From the NCBI RefSeq assembly GCF_005047655.1, contig NZ_SUKF01000013.1:1-48134 (forward strand): a stretch of 48,134 nucleotides of DNA, in the 5' to 3' direction. Below the pieces are notes generated by a model, which was given only the letters and a program-made list of their open reading frames with translations, did no database searches and had not been told where the DNA came from. Each line of letters opens with the position of its first letter. The first letter of the stretch is position 1. Below are positions 23,557 through 35,567 of the stretch, in pieces. The stretch is from Sinimarinibacterium arenosum (GTDB taxonomy: Bacteria > Pseudomonadota > Gammaproteobacteria > Nevskiales > Nevskiaceae). A program made the translations under genes and the position numbers.

Positions 23557-24318
23557 ATGAAAATGCGTTCTTTTCTGATCATTGGCCTGACCACATTCGT
23601 TCTGGCCCTGCTGGTCAAAACACCCGCAGCAACGGTGTACGGCTGGTTTGGCCATGCGATATCAGGCTCCCAGCTACGACTGTTCGGCATTGGCGGCTCA
23701 CTCCTCAGCGGCCATGCCGACGCCGTCGTCGTTCGCGGCATTCCGGCGCTGAGCCGCGTCGAGTGGCGCCTGCAGCCGCTGAGCCTGCTGTTGGCACGCG
23801 CACAATTTCATCTTCATGCTGCCGGCGCGCCGATCCTTCTGGACGGCAAGGCCGCCGTCGGACTGGGGCCGGAACGGCTTGATGACCTCAAGGCCTCAAG
23901 CGATCTGCGCTCGCTGGCCGCCATTGCCGGCCAGCCCTTCGTCCCGATGCAGGGACAGATCGCATTGGATCTCGCCCACTTGCGTTTGCGGGACAACTGG
24001 CCAGTCTCCGCTGAGGGGCGCGCCACTGTCAGCAGTTTGAGCTGGTCGCTGGGACCGCAGCCGATCCCGTTGGGCAACTATCAGGCGGACTTCAGCAACG
24101 AAGGCGACGATCTGCTGGCGCTGATCAGTACTCTCTCCGGTCCTCTCGAGGTCAATGGCGATGCGCGCCTGAAAGGCGATCGCAGCTATGAACTGCATCT
24201 ACAGCTGCGTCCCAAGCCCGACGCGCCGCCAATGATCGCGAATTTGCTGCGTTCAACCGGCGCGCCCGATGCGCAGGGCTATTTCCACTTGCGCCAGTCA
24301 GGCAAGGCTGCGCCATGA
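23557..24318 (+). CDS. gspN: Type II secretion protein GspN (253 aa)
   Basis: Bitopic inner-membrane protein of a type II secretion subset, with an N-terminal hydrophobic helix (FLIIGLTTFVLALLV) and a periplasmic beta-rich domain. Family features include PAATVYGWF near the start and a repeated pattern of short strands (VEWRLQPLSLLLARAQ, LRLRDNWPVSAEGRATVSSL). It is the last gsp gene and overlaps nudJ by ATGA. The exact role in secretion is not settled in the literature. Confidence 0.85.
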   Translation: MKMRSFLIIGLTTFVLALLVKTPAATVYGWFGHAISGSQLRLFGIGGSLLSGHADAVVVRGIPALSRVEWRLQPLSLLLARAQFHLHAAGAPILLDGKAAVGLGPERLDDLKASSDLRSLAAIAGQPFVPMQGQIALDLAHLRLRDNWPVSAEGRATVSSLSWSLGPQPIPLGNYQADFSNEGDDLLALISTLSGPLEVNGDARLKGDRSYELHLQLRPKPDAPPMIANLLRSTGAPDAQGYFHLRQSGKAAP

Positions 24319-24758
24319 GTTGGAATCCGCATGTGGTCGTGGCCTGCGTGGTCGAACGCGACGGTCGCTTTCTGATCGTGGAAGAGCGCATCAACGGCGA
24401 ACTGAAGCTGAACCAGCCCGCCGGTCACTGGGAACAGGGCGAAAGCCTGGTTGAAGGTGCGGTGCGCGAAGCGCTGGAAGAAACCGCGTGGGACGTTCGC
24501 CCCACCGCATTGCTGGGCCTGTACCACCATGACCCGGTCGACCTCGACTACGGCTTCCTGCGCATCGCGTTTGCAGCCGACGCCTTGGCGCACCATGCGG
24601 AGTGCGCATTGGATTCAGGGATCGAGCGCGCAGTCTGGATGAGTCGCGACGAACTCGCTGCCTGCAGGAATCTGCACCGCAGTCCGATGGTGCTACGCTG
24701 CATCGACGACTATCTGTCGGGCCGACGATTCCCGCTCGACCTGCTGGTCCATCTGTAG
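24315..24758 (+). CDS. nudJ: NUDIX phosphatase NudJ (147 aa)
   Basis: Hydrolyses nucleoside tri- and diphosphates, and hydroxymethylpyrimidine pyrophosphate in E. coli. The NUDIX box is GHWEQGESLVEGAVREALEE followed by TAW, containing the metal-binding REXXEE. It starts with HVVVACVVERDGRFLIVEE, characteristic of NudJ. As in E. coli it sits directly before mnmA. Translational coupling to gspN by a four-base overlap is an odd arrangement that joins housekeeping genes to the secretion operon. Confidence 0.9.
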   Translation: MSWNPHVVVACVVERDGRFLIVEERINGELKLNQPAGHWEQGESLVEGAVREALEETAWDVRPTALLGLYHHDPVDLDYGFLRIAFAADALAHHAECALDSGIERAVWMSRDELAACRNLHRSPMVLRCIDDYLSGRRFPLDLLVHL

Positions 24759-24791
24759 CGGCGGGCACGCCGTTCAGCCTCGAAGATTGCC

Positions 24792-25919
24792 ATGTCTTCC
24801 ATTGCTGCAAGGTCTGACGCGATGCCGCATGTCGTTGTCGGCATGTCCGGCGGTGTCGACTCATCGGTCGCAGCCTACCTGCTGAAACAACAGGGTTATC
24901 GCGTGTCCGGGTTGTTCATGGTCAACTGGACCGAGGACGAGGAAGGCTATTGCACTGCGGCTGAAGACTTTCAGGACGCTCGCCGCGTTGCCGAGGAGCT
25001 CGAGATCCCGTTGCATCGGGTGGATTTTTCAGCCGAGTACCGCGAACGTGTCTTCGCACACTTTCTGGCCGATTACGCTGCGGGCAAGACGCCGAATCCC
25101 GACGTTCTGTGCAACCGCGAAGTGAAATTTCAGCCGTTTCGGGAATACGCCCTGCGTCTCGGCGCGGACTTCATCGCCACCGGACACTACGCACGCATCG
25201 AACAGGCGGCTGACGGCCCGCAGCTGTGGCGCGCGGTCGACGATAACAAGGATCAGACCTATTTTCTGGCCGCAGTGGCGCGTGAACATTTTCGACAGAC
25301 GCTGTTTCCGATCGGCCACCTGCGCAAGCCGGAGGTACGCGCACTCGCCGCACAGGCCGGGTTGCCGGTACACCAGAAAAAGGACTCGACCGGGATCTGC
25401 TTTATCGGCGAGCGCGAATTTCGCGAATTTCTCGGTCGCTATCTGAAAAGCGAACCCGGCCCCATTGTCGACGACAGCGGTCAGGAAATCGGCCGACACC
25501 AAGGCCTGAGCTACTACACCCTCGGTCAGCGCAAGGGACTGGGCATTGGCGGGACGCGTGGCGCCGCGGATGCGCCGTGGTATGTCGTCGAAAAGCAGGC
25601 CGCGTCACGCACTTTGATCGTCTCGCAGAATCCGCAGCATCCACGCCTGATGTGCCAGTCTCTGGAGACCGATACGTTCAACTGGCTAGCACCACCCCCT
25701 GGACGCGATCAAGCGATCAGTGCCCGCATTCGTCACCGGCAGGCACTCCAGGCCTGCCATGCCGAAGGCATCGGGGGACGGGTGCGAGTGCGTTTCGAGC
25801 AACCGCAGCGCGCCGCCGTGGCAGGTCAATACTGCGTACTGTACGACGGTGAACGCTGTCTCGGCGGTGGCGAGATTGCCGGCGTCCACAGCCTCGCCGA
25901 CACCAGCCAACCACGCTGA
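24792..25919 (+). CDS. mnmA: tRNA 2-thiouridylase MnmA (375 aa)
   Basis: Inserts sulfur at U34 of tRNA-Lys, -Glu and -Gln. The PP-loop ATP motif is VVGMSGGVDSSVAAYLL. The catalytic cysteine pair is in NPDVLCNREVKF and STGICFIGEREF. The typical LGQRKGLGIGG occurs in the central domain. Starts at 24792 and 24822 are both possible; the second gives MPHVVVGMSGG. It converges on folD with a gap of four bases. Confidence 0.95.
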   Translation: MSSIAARSDAMPHVVVGMSGGVDSSVAAYLLKQQGYRVSGLFMVNWTEDEEGYCTAAEDFQDARRVAEELEIPLHRVDFSAEYRERVFAHFLADYAAGKTPNPDVLCNREVKFQPFREYALRLGADFIATGHYARIEQAADGPQLWRAVDDNKDQTYFLAAVAREHFRQTLFPIGHLRKPEVRALAAQAGLPVHQKKDSTGICFIGEREFREFLGRYLKSEPGPIVDDSGQEIGRHQGLSYYTLGQRKGLGIGGTRGAADAPWYVVEKQAASRTLIVSQNPQHPRLMCQSLETDTFNWLAPPPGRDQAISARIRHRQALQACHAEGIGGRVRVRFEQPQRAAVAGQYCVLYDGERCLGGGEIAGVHSLADTSQPR

Positions 25920-25923
25920 AGCA

Positions 25924-26766
25924 TCAGCGGCGCGCTGCGCGAGCAGCCTGCACCGTGTTCTGCATCAACATCGCAATGGTCATCGGGCCAACGCCACCGG
26001 GCACCGGCGTAATCCACGCCGCACGCTGACTCGCCACATCAAACTCGACATCGCCGCACAGTTTGCCGTCGGCGCCGCGATTGATGCCGACATCGATTAC
26101 CGTCGCTCCGGGTTTGATCCACTCGCCTTTGACGAAACCCGGCTTGCCTACCGCTGCGACCACAATGTCCGCACCGGCAACCTTGCTGGCCAAGTCGCGC
26201 GTACGGCTATGGCAAACCGTCACCGTCGCGCGCGCCAGCAGCAGCTCCAGCGCCATCGGACGGCCAACGATCGTCGACGCCCCGACAACGACCGCGTCCC
26301 GACCGCTGGGGTCGATCCCCGCATGCTCGAGCATGCGCATCACGCCATAAGGGGTGCACGCGCGCAGCGTCGGGAGTTTCGCCGCCAGGCGCCCGAGGTT
26401 GTATGGATGGAAACCGTCGACGTCCTTGCGCGGGTCGATTGCCTCGATCACGGCCTCGAAATCGATCAGTGCCGGCAGCGGCGACTGCACCAGAATGCCG
26501 TGCACTGCCGGATCGGCGTTGAGCCGCGCAATCAGCGCCAGCAACTCACCCTGTGTGGTGGACGCTGGCAGCTCATGCGAAAACGAGGCAATGGCCGCAC
26601 GTTCGCACGCGCGCTTCTTGTTGCGCACATAAACCGCCGAAGCGGGATCGTCCCCAACCAGGACCACCGCGAGACCGGGACGCAGGCCCTCCTGCTCAAT
26701 TTCGGCGCGCAGGCGGTCAAGAATGGAATCAGCCAGCGGTTTGCCGTGAATCAGTTGTGCGGACAT
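25924..26766 (-). CDS. folD: Methylenetetrahydrofolate dehydrogenase/cyclohydrolase (280 aa)
   Basis: Bifunctional enzyme interconverting methylene-, methenyl- and formyl-tetrahydrofolate. Visible landmarks are the catalytic Lys region [13 protein letters not shown], the substrate loop VQSPLP, the NADP-binding [18 protein letters not shown] and the C-terminal [17 protein letters not shown] use the ATG giving [13 protein letters not shown]; a longer frame starts at 26796. It is monocistronic on the minus strand, convergent with mnmA. Confidence 0.95.
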   Translation of the reverse strand: MSAQLIHGKPLADSILDRLRAEIEQEGLRPGLAVVLVGDDPASAVYVRNKKRACERAAIASFSHELPASTTQGELLALIARLNADPAVHGILVQSPLPALIDFEAVIEAIDPRKDVDGFHPYNLGRLAAKLPTLRACTPYGVMRMLEHAGIDPSGRDAVVVGASTIVGRPMALELLLARATVTVCHSRTRDLASKVAGADIVVAAVGKPGFVKGEWIKPGATVIDVGINRGADGKLCGDVEFDVASQRAAWITPVPGGVGPMTIAMLMQNTVQAARAARR

Positions 26767-26964
26767 GGTGCGAAGTGCGGCCAAACGGGGCGGCATTGTG
26801 AAGCAGTCGGCGGTGCCTGTGCCACAGGATGCTCAGCGATCGACGATGACTTTGGTCGGAATACGCAAGAACCGCGCGGCTTTTCGATATAATTCGCCGC
26901 CGCTTTCGCCGCAACTATCGCGCGCGGGACGTTGACCTCTAGCCATTCCCGGGAGTTTCAAGCC

Positions 26965-29634
26965 ATGACGGACAGCTTCAAAGCCAAGTCCACGCTCAAC
27001 GTAGGGTCCAAGTCTTACAGCTACTACAGCCTGAAAGCACTGGAACCGAAGTTCAACATCGCCCGCCTGCCCTATTCGTACAAGATTCTCCTTGAGAACC
27101 TGCTGCGCCACGAAGACGGTCAGAACACCACGACGACCGAAATCGAGACGCTGGCCGGTGCCGATCTGAAGAAGCTGCCCGCCAAGGACATCGACTTCAC
27201 TCCGGCGCGCGTGATCCTGCAGGATTTCACCGGCGTACCGTGCGTAGTCGACCTCGCCGCCATGCGCGACGCCATGAAAAACCTGGGCGGCGACATGTCC
27301 AAGGTCAATCCGCTGTGCCCGGTCGAGCTGGTCATCGACCATTCGGTGATGATTGATCACTACGGCACCAAGGACGCGCTCGACCTCAATGCCAAGGTCG
27401 AATTCCAGCGCAACGAAGAACGCTATACGTTCCTGCGCTGGGGCCAGGAAGCGCTGCAAAACTTCAAAGCCGTGCCGCCGGACACCGGCATCGTGCATCA
27501 GGTCAACATCGAATATCTCGCCCGCGTCGTGTTTGAGAACAGCGAGGGCATGCTGTACCCGGACAGCTGCTTCGGCACCGACAGCCACACGACCATGGTC
27601 AACGGCATTGGCGTGCTCGGCTGGGGCGTCGGCGGCATCGAAGCCGAAGCCGCCATGCTCGGCCAGCCGTCATCAATGCTGATGCCGGAAGTCATCGGTG
27701 TCCGCGTCACCGGCAAACTGGCCGAAGGCGCCACCGCCACCGATCTGGTACTGACTGTCACCGAGATGCTGCGCAAGCGCGGCGTGGTCGAAAAGTTCGT
27801 CGAATTCTTCGGCCCCGGCCTGGCCAACCTGTCGGCCTCCGACCGCAACACCATCGCCAACATGGGCCCGGAATACGGCGCCACCTGCGGCATCTTCCCG
27901 ATCGACGAAGAGACCCTGAACTACCTGCGCCTGACCGGCCGCAGTGACGAGCAGATTGCCGTGGTCAAGGCCTATGCCCAAGCCCAGGGCATGTGGTGGA
28001 CGCCGGACGCGCCGGAAGCCGAATACACCGATGTGCTGCATCTGGACCTGTCCACGATCCAGCCGTCGATGGCCGGCCCCAAGCGCCCGCAGGATCGCGT
28101 GCTGCTGACCGACGTCAAGGCCAACTTCCGCAAGGCCTTTGAAGGTGAGCAGAAGATGCGTCCGTCCGCGGGCCCGGCCACTGTCACCGACATGGGCCAG
28201 ACCTACGAGCTGAAGGATGGCGCGGTGGTGATCGCCGCAATCACCTCCTGCACCAACACTTCGAATCCGAGCGTGCTGATTGGCGCCGGTCTGCTCGCCC
28301 GCAAGGCGCGCGCGCTGGGCCTGAAGAGCCAGCCCTGGGTCAAGACTTCACTGGCACCCGGATCCAAGGCCGTCACCGAGTATCTGAAAAAGGCCGGACT
28401 GGTCGAGGACCTGGAATACCTGGGCTTCAACATCGTCGCCTACGGCTGCACCACCTGCATCGGCAACTCGGGTCCGCTGAACGAGCCGATAGGCAAGGCA
28501 ATCCAGGACAACAAGCTGTCGGTTTCTGCCGTGCTGTCGGGCAACCGCAACTTTGAAGGCCGTGTGCATCAGGACGTGCGCATGAACTACCTGGCGTCAC
28601 CGCCTCTGGTCGTTGCCTACGCAATTGCCGGCAGCACCGATCTGGATCTGACCTCCGAACCGATCGGCAAGTCCAGCGATGGCAAGGATGTCTTCCTGAA
28701 GGATATCTGGCCGTCCAACAAGGAAATTTCCGACACCGTCGCGCAGGCAGTCACCGCGGATCTGTTCAAAGCCAGCTACGCCGATGTCCTCAAGGGCGAC
28801 GCGCGCTGGCAGGGCATCAAGATCAGCAAGTCGGAGACCTATCCCTGGGACAGCAAGTCGACCTACGTCGCCAACCCGCCGTACTTTAACGGCATGACGA
28901 TGACGCCTCCGGGCATCCAGCCGATTCTTGGCGCACGCTGCCTCGCGCTGCTGGGCGACTCGATCACCACCGACCATATCAGCCCGGCCGGCGTGATCAA
29001 GCAGGACGGCCCTGCCGGCAAGTTCCTCGAGGCTCACGGGGTGGCCAAGGCCGACTTCAACTCGTTCGGCTCGCGTCGCGGCAATCACGAGATCATGATG
29101 CGCGGCACCTTTGCCAACACCCGCATCAAGAACGCAATGACCCCGGGCGTTGAAGGCGGTGTATCCAAGTACATCGGCAAGGACGGCAGCGCCGGTCCGG
29201 TCGAAGCGATCTATGACGTCGCCATGAAGCACCAGGCCGATGGCACGCCGCTGGTCGTGCTGGCAGGCAAGGAATACGGCACCGGTTCGTCGCGTGACTG
29301 GGCGGCCAAGGGCACGATCCTGCTCGGCGTCAAGGCAGTCATTTCCGAAAGCTTCGAGCGCATCCACCGCTCGAATCTGGTCGGCATGGGCGTGCTGCCG
29401 CTGAACTTCGTGGACGGCCAGAGTGCCCAGAGCCTGGGCCTGGACGGCACCGAGACCTTCGACTTTGACGGCTTGGTCAGCGGCGCCACCGAAGTCAGCG
29501 TCAAAGCCACCAAGGCCGACGGCAGTGTCGTCGCCTTCAAGGCCAAGGTACGCATCAACACGCCGAAGGAATGGGAGTATTACGCCCACGGCGGCGTGCT
29601 GCAGTACATGCTGCGCCAGATGGCGGCAGCATAA
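26965..29634 (+). CDS. acnA: Aconitate hydratase A (889 aa)
   Basis: Interconverts citrate and isocitrate in the TCA cycle, with a 4Fe-4S cluster. The cluster ligands are Cys429 ([12 protein letters not shown]), Cys495 and Cys498 ([12 protein letters not shown]). The C-terminal swivel domain contains [14 protein letters not shown] and the substrate loop [14 protein letters not shown]. Length and N-terminus match the AcnA/IRP-type subfamily. I start at ATG 26965, leaving a leader of about 200 bases after folD. A strong terminator follows directly. Confidence 0.97.
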   Translation: MTDSFKAKSTLNVGSKSYSYYSLKALEPKFNIARLPYSYKILLENLLRHEDGQNTTTTEIETLAGADLKKLPAKDIDFTPARVILQDFTGVPCVVDLAAMRDAMKNLGGDMSKVNPLCPVELVIDHSVMIDHYGTKDALDLNAKVEFQRNEERYTFLRWGQEALQNFKAVPPDTGIVHQVNIEYLARVVFENSEGMLYPDSCFGTDSHTTMVNGIGVLGWGVGGIEAEAAMLGQPSSMLMPEVIGVRVTGKLAEGATATDLVLTVTEMLRKRGVVEKFVEFFGPGLANLSASDRNTIANMGPEYGATCGIFPIDEETLNYLRLTGRSDEQIAVVKAYAQAQGMWWTPDAPEAEYTDVLHLDLSTIQPSMAGPKRPQDRVLLTDVKANFRKAFEGEQKMRPSAGPATVTDMGQTYELKDGAVVIAAITSCTNTSNPSVLIGAGLLARKARALGLKSQPWVKTSLAPGSKAVTEYLKKAGLVEDLEYLGFNIVAYGCTTCIGNSGPLNEPIGKAIQDNKLSVSAVLSGNRNFEGRVHQDVRMNYLASPPLVVAYAIAGSTDLDLTSEPIGKSSDGKDVFLKDIWPSNKEISDTVAQAVTADLFKASYADVLKGDARWQGIKISKSETYPWDSKSTYVANPPYFNGMTMTPPGIQPILGARCLALLGDSITTDHISPAGVIKQDGPAGKFLEAHGVAKADFNSFGSRRGNHEIMMRGTFANTRIKNAMTPGVEGGVSKYIGKDGSAGPVEAIYDVAMKHQADGTPLVVLAGKEYGTGSSRDWAAKGTILLGVKAVISESFERIHRSNLVGMGVLPLNFVDGQSAQSLGLDGTETFDFDGLVSGATEVSVKATKADGSVVAFKAKVRINTPKEWEYYAHGGVLQYMLRQMAAA

Positions 29635-29654
29635 TTGCGACGACGATAAGTCGA

Positions 29655-29680
29655 GGGGGCGCTTCGGCGCCCCCTTTTTT
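29655..29680 (+). terminator. Rho-independent terminator after acnA
   Basis: Perfect 8-bp arms GGGGGCGC and GCGCCCCC around a UUCG tetraloop, followed by six T. It lies 20 bases beyond the acnA stop. Confidence 0.95.
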
Positions 29681-29800
29681 GTCGGGTGAAGAACGGATCG
29701 TCAGAACCGTCAAGCCGCATTGGCGTGGATTTCGCTTGTTCGAAATCACTTACACTGCAGCCCTTTCTCGCAGTACTCACATCAACGGCTGATGGCAAGC

Positions 29801-30574
29801 ATGACTACACGCGTTGTTTTCAATCAGAAAGGCGGCGTCGGCAAAACAACGATCGTCTGCAATCTCGCGGCGATTGCAGCATCCCAGGGTCTGCGCACCC
29901 TGGTGATCGATCTGGATACCCAGGGCAACGCGACGCAATACCTGACCGGATCGTCGCCGACCAAACCGGACCGTACGATCGGCGACTTTTTCGATTCGAC
30001 GCTGAGCTTTTCGCTGAATCCGCAGCCATTTGTCACCTATTCCAGCAACACGCCTTTCGACAATCTGGACGTCGTGGCTGCTGATCCCCGGCTGGACGAG
30101 CTTGCGGTCAAGCTGGAAGCCAAGCAGAAGATTTACAAGTTCCGCGACGCCTTGCGCAAATTGCGGGGCTACGACGCCGTGTTCATCGACACGCCGCCCG
30201 CGCTGAATTTTTATTCACGCTCTGCGCTGATTGCCGCTGACAGCGTGCTGATTCCGTTTGATTGCGATGAATTCGCGCGGCAGGCGCTGTACACCTTGCT
30301 CGACAACATCGCCGAGATCCGCGCTGATCACAATGACAACCTGGAAATCGGCGGCATTGTCGTCAACCAGTTCCAGTCGCGTTCCAAACTCCCCACGCGT
30401 CTGGTCGAGGAATTGCGCGCCGAAGGGCGCCCCCTGTTCGAACAGGCTCTCAGCAGCTCGGTGAAGGTCAAGGAATCACACGAAAACTACACGCCGCTGA
30501 TTTACCTCGACCGCAGCCACCGGGTAACGCAGGAATATCTTGCGCTGTACAACTCGCTCGACTCAGAGGCGTGA
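29801..30574 (+). CDS. Orphan ParA-family ATPase (257 aa)
   Basis: Walker-type ATPase of the ParA/MinD superfamily. The deviant Walker A is KGGVGKTTIVCN at residues 10-21; the switch region IDLDTQGNATQYL and VFIDTPPALNFYS follow. There is no N-terminal helix-turn-helix and no ParB or centromere-like repeats next to it. It may therefore position a cellular cargo other than the chromosome, or act in a chromosomal role with a distant partner. An ATG at 29792 is an alternative start. It is flanked by acnA and a convergent cyclase. Confidence 0.87.
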   Translation: MTTRVVFNQKGGVGKTTIVCNLAAIAASQGLRTLVIDLDTQGNATQYLTGSSPTKPDRTIGDFFDSTLSFSLNPQPFVTYSSNTPFDNLDVVAADPRLDELAVKLEAKQKIYKFRDALRKLRGYDAVFIDTPPALNFYSRSALIAADSVLIPFDCDEFARQALYTLLDNIAEIRADHNDNLEIGGIVVNQFQSRSKLPTRLVEELRAEGRPLFEQALSSSVKVKESHENYTPLIYLDRSHRVTQEYLALYNSLDSEA

Positions 30575-30689
30575 AGACTTCTCTGCCGGATCGGTGCTGA
30601 ACGCACGGACTCACACGGACCTGGATTCGGTCAGAGACATCGGTATCTCGCGCCGCCTCTGAGTTGCTGCGGCCTGAGGACAGCACGGT

Positions 30690-32114
30690 TCATGCAGCGT
30701 AGTCCTGCATCAGCTCGATCCGGTTGCGGCCATTCTGTTTGGCCCGATACAGCATCTTGTCCGCGGCACGCATGACTGCATGCCCGTCCGGTCCGTGTGT
30801 CGGCAACTCAGCGATGCCGATGGAAACCGTCAAGACGCCAAGCGAGCGCCCACGGTGCTCGACGCGGCTCATTTCCAGCGCGGTCCGAATCGCCTCGGCG
30901 CGGCGCGCCGCTTCGCCGATCGACGTTCCGGGCAGCAGCAGTAGGAATTCCTCGCCGCCGTAACGGCAGGCAATGTCGGTGCTGCGGACACTGCCTTGCA
31001 GCAGGCGCGCAAAGGTTTTCAGCGCGACATCACCCGCGTCGTGACCATAGCTGTCGTTCAATGCCTTGAACCGATCGAGATCGAACATCACGACACACAA
31101 AACGCTGTTGGAACGTAGCGCCCGAGCTTCCTCCAACGGCAAAGCCTCATCGAGAAAGCGGCGATTGAACAGCCCGGTCAGCGGATCTCGAATCGATTTC
31201 GCCAGCAGGTTTTCGCGCAAGCGGATATTCGCCAATGCGACCGACGCGCGTTCGCGCAGTGTTTCGATCAAGGCGCGGACATGTGCATCGCTTGAGTCGA
31301 CAAGACCTCGGAACTGGACAACACCGAGAATTTCCTCGTTTGCCTGCAAAGGTACACAAAGGTGCTCGTGACCATCAAAGCGGAACAAGCTGCACTTGGC
31401 GACACAGTCGGCGTCCTGAGCTGCAACGTCTTCGACGGCGACCGCCTGGCAGTCATCCATGGGCAACACGTGACCGCTCAGTTCAGGGTCTCCCCAATAC
31501 GCTGAAACATCCGCCAGCGTTGACTGCGGTCTGGCCAGAAAAACCGCACCGGCGACGCCCAGCTTCAGGTCGTCGGCAGCCGAAGAAACAACCGCGCCAA
31601 ATTCCTCGAGCGAATCAGCCTTCTGCAGCTGATCGCTCATCCTATTGAGACGGTCCAGCTCAGCGCTGCGCGCGTTGAGCAGCTCCAGCGTCTGCGCGAA
31701 CTTGGCGTTGACCAGCTCCAGTTCCCGCATGTCGTTTTCACGCTGAGCGATATAGCGGTCCGCCACCGGCACCAGAGGCCACAGGAATATCGCCGTTGCC
31801 ACGGACACCAGCGCGGTGATCAGCTTGGCGATCGCGTCAAGCCAGTACGCCGGCTGCCAGATATTCAGTACCGCAATCAGATGCGTCGTCCCGCACGCGA
31901 AGATGAAAACGCCGAACAGCAGGAACATCCAATGAAACTGGATGTGCCTGCGACGCCGCAGAAATACGAGCAGTGCCAGCGGAATCGAGTAGTACGCCAG
32001 CGCGATTGCCATGTCGGAAATCACCATCGTCCATAGCAGACCCGGTGACCACGCGAAGCAATAGCCATGAGGCAGGAAGCCCGATTGACTGAACGTGTCT
32101 AGAAATCCTGCCAA
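30690..32114 (-). CDS. Diguanylate cyclase with ethylene-receptor-like membrane domain and GAF (474 aa)
   Basis: Makes c-di-GMP from two GTP. Residues 15-110 are a three-span domain resembling plant ETR1: Asp34, Tyr41, Ile44, Pro45, Ile71, Cys74 and His78 match ETR1 Asp25, Tyr32, Ile35, Pro36, Ile62, Cys65 and His69 at constant offset. A coiled-coil linker (residues 115-170) and a GAF domain (about 175-300) follow. The C-terminal GGDEF domain has the active site RYGGEEFLLL and an inhibitory RxxD (RSTD) five residues before it, so product feedback is expected. The only possible start in frame is a TTG without a strong ribosome binding site. Ethylene or copper sensing is inferred. Confidence 0.88.
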   Translation of the reverse strand: MAGFLDTFSQSGFLPHGYCFAWSPGLLWTMVISDMAIALAYYSIPLALLVFLRRRRHIQFHWMFLLFGVFIFACGTTHLIAVLNIWQPAYWLDAIAKLITALVSVATAIFLWPLVPVADRYIAQRENDMRELELVNAKFAQTLELLNARSAELDRLNRMSDQLQKADSLEEFGAVVSSAADDLKLGVAGAVFLARPQSTLADVSAYWGDPELSGHVLPMDDCQAVAVEDVAAQDADCVAKCSLFRFDGHEHLCVPLQANEEILGVVQFRGLVDSSDAHVRALIETLRERASVALANIRLRENLLAKSIRDPLTGLFNRRFLDEALPLEEARALRSNSVLCVVMFDLDRFKALNDSYGHDAGDVALKTFARLLQGSVRSTDIACRYGGEEFLLLLPGTSIGEAARRAEAIRTALEMSRVEHRGRSLGVLTVSIGIAELPTHGPDGHAVMRAADKMLYRAKQNGRNRIELMQDYAA

Positions 32115-32280
32115 GGTAGTCTCGTGCCACTGCTATCTGCAATGGAAGCTACTACGATTGGCGCACCTGAACAGATGCTGCGAGGAAGGACGGCAGCCCA
32201 ATGGGCGTGAGCGGTCGCACCAGTAGTTTTTCTCTACACGACAGATCCGGAAGATCTGCCGCGCAAACAAAAATCCGCGG

Positions 32281-33414
32281 TCAGTCGCCAGTCAGATCGT
32301 CGAAGAAACGCTTGGCCTTGCCCAGCCACGATGTGCTTTCCGGATGATGCTTGCCGCCCGAAGCATCAATGGTCTCGCCGAACTGCCGCAGCAGCTCCTT
32401 TTGTGGCTTGCTGAGCTTGACCGGTGTTTCCACCGTCACGGTGCAGTAAAGATCGCCGGTCCCGGAGCTGCGTACCGAACGCACGCCGCGCCCACGCAGT
32501 CGGAACTGACGGCCGCTCTGGGTCCCTTCCGGGATATCGATCTGCGCCTTGCCTTCAAGGGTCGGCACATCCAGCTGTCCACCCAGCGCTGCGGTGACGA
32601 TTGAAATCGGCACCGAGCAATACAGATCGTTGCCGTCCCGCTCGAAAATCTCGTGCGGTTTGACGTTGATCTGCACGTAGAGATTGCCCGACCCCGCACC
32701 TTGCTCGCCCGGCTCCCCTTCACCATTGAGGCGAATGCGATCTCCGGTATCGACACCCGGAGGAATTTTGACCTCCAGGGTCTTCTCGTCACGCACCTTT
32801 CCAGCACCGCGGCAGGTCTTGCACGGGTCGGTCACCATGGAGCCGCGACCACGGCACTGCGGACAGGTCTGCTGCAGCACGAAAAAGCCCTGCTGCACGC
32901 GCACCTGCCCACTGCCGTGACAGGTGGAACAGTCGCCCGCGCGCTTGCCGTCCGCGGTGCCATGACCGTTACAGGTTTCACAGTCGTGCCAGCTGGGGAT
33001 GCGGATGGTCTCGGTGCTGCCAAAAACCGCCTGCTCCAGCGTCAGCTCCATCATGTAGCGCAGATCGGCACCACGCCGCGGCCCGCTTCGTCCGCCGCCA
33101 CCCCCACCGCCGAAGATATCCGAAAACACATCTCCGAAGATGTCTGCAAATCCGCCGGTGCCGCCAAAACCACCACCGCCACCGCCCCGGTTCAGGCCTT
33201 CGTGTCCATGCCGATTGTAGATCGCACGTTTCTGCTCGTCGGTCAGGACCTCATAAGCCTCGCTGATTTCCTTGAACGCCTCCTCGGCCGTGTGATCACC
33301 GGGATTGCGGTCAGGGTGAAACTTCATCGCCAGCTTGCGGTAAGCCTTCTTGAGTTCGTCGTCGCTCGCATCGCGTGCAACGCCGAGGACCTCATAGTAA
33401 TCGCGCTTGCTCAT
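32281..33414 (-). CDS. dnaJ: Chaperone DnaJ (377 aa)
   Basis: Hsp40 co-chaperone that delivers substrates to DnaK and stimulates its ATPase. The J domain has HPD at residues 32-34 ([10 protein letters not shown]). A Gly/Phe-rich segment follows ([14 protein letters not shown]). Four zinc-binding repeats are present: [24 protein letters not shown] and CKTCRGAG. The C-terminal substrate-binding barrel completes a normal-length DnaJ. It is the last gene of the heat-shock cluster, 154 bases after dnaK with a large hairpin between. Confidence 0.97.
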   Translation of the reverse strand: MSKRDYYEVLGVARDASDDELKKAYRKLAMKFHPDRNPGDHTAEEAFKEISEAYEVLTDEQKRAIYNRHGHEGLNRGGGGGGFGGTGGFADIFGDVFSDIFGGGGGGGRSGPRRGADLRYMMELTLEQAVFGSTETIRIPSWHDCETCNGHGTADGKRAGDCSTCHGSGQVRVQQGFFVLQQTCPQCRGRGSMVTDPCKTCRGAGKVRDEKTLEVKIPPGVDTGDRIRLNGEGEPGEQGAGSGNLYVQINVKPHEIFERDGNDLYCSVPISIVTAALGGQLDVPTLEGKAQIDIPEGTQSGRQFRLRGRGVRSVRSSGTGDLYCTVTVETPVKLSKPQKELLRQFGETIDASGGKHHPESTSWLGKAKRFFDDLTGD

Positions 33415-33521
33415 GACGGATCAAACCCCGCGTCAGGGTTCTGGCAACGACGACTGACTGAACGCATCACCCTGGAACTCCCTGCGCTTTTCTCTGAAAC
33501 TGAATGGTCTCGAAAACGATC

Positions 33522-33549
33522 AAGGCGTGGAGCCGCAGCTCCACGCCTT
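33522..33549 (-). terminator. Hairpin between dnaK and dnaJ
   Basis: Perfect 12-bp arms AAGGCGTGGAGC and GCTCCACGCCTT with a four-base loop. On the minus strand it follows the dnaK stop by 20 bases and is followed by TGATCGTTTTC, a weak T-rich tract. It probably ends part of the dnaK transcripts or protects their 3' end, giving less DnaJ than DnaK. Confidence 0.7.
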
Positions 33550-33568
33550 GTCGACAACTCTGGACGGC

Positions 33569-35494
<1,926 letters not shown>

Positions 35495-35532
35495 GGGGTG
35501 TTTACTCCGCAAAAGTCGTTCCTGCCCGGTTA

Positions 35533-35559
35533 ATTTGAGGCAGGCTTATTGAATTCAAG
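35533..35559 (-). promoter_or_regulatory. Sigma-32-like heat-shock promoter before dnaK
   Basis: On the minus strand, -35 CTTGAAT and -10 CCTCAAAT are separated by 12 bases, compared with the consensus CTTGAAA and CCCCATNT. It lies about 40 bases upstream of the dnaK start and would allow dnaK transcription independent of grpE. Confidence 0.5.
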
Positions 35560-35567
35560 AGCCGGAA

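Noticed and set aside
25720-26892. 390-codon plus-strand frame opposite folD
   Set aside because: Antisense shadow of folD and the end of mnmA; the encoded chain is Arg/His/Gln-rich without domain structure.
28597-29589. 330-codon open frame on the minus strand inside acnA
   Set aside because: It is an antisense shadow of a highly GC-rich conserved enzyme gene; its composition mirrors acnA codon use and no family features are seen.
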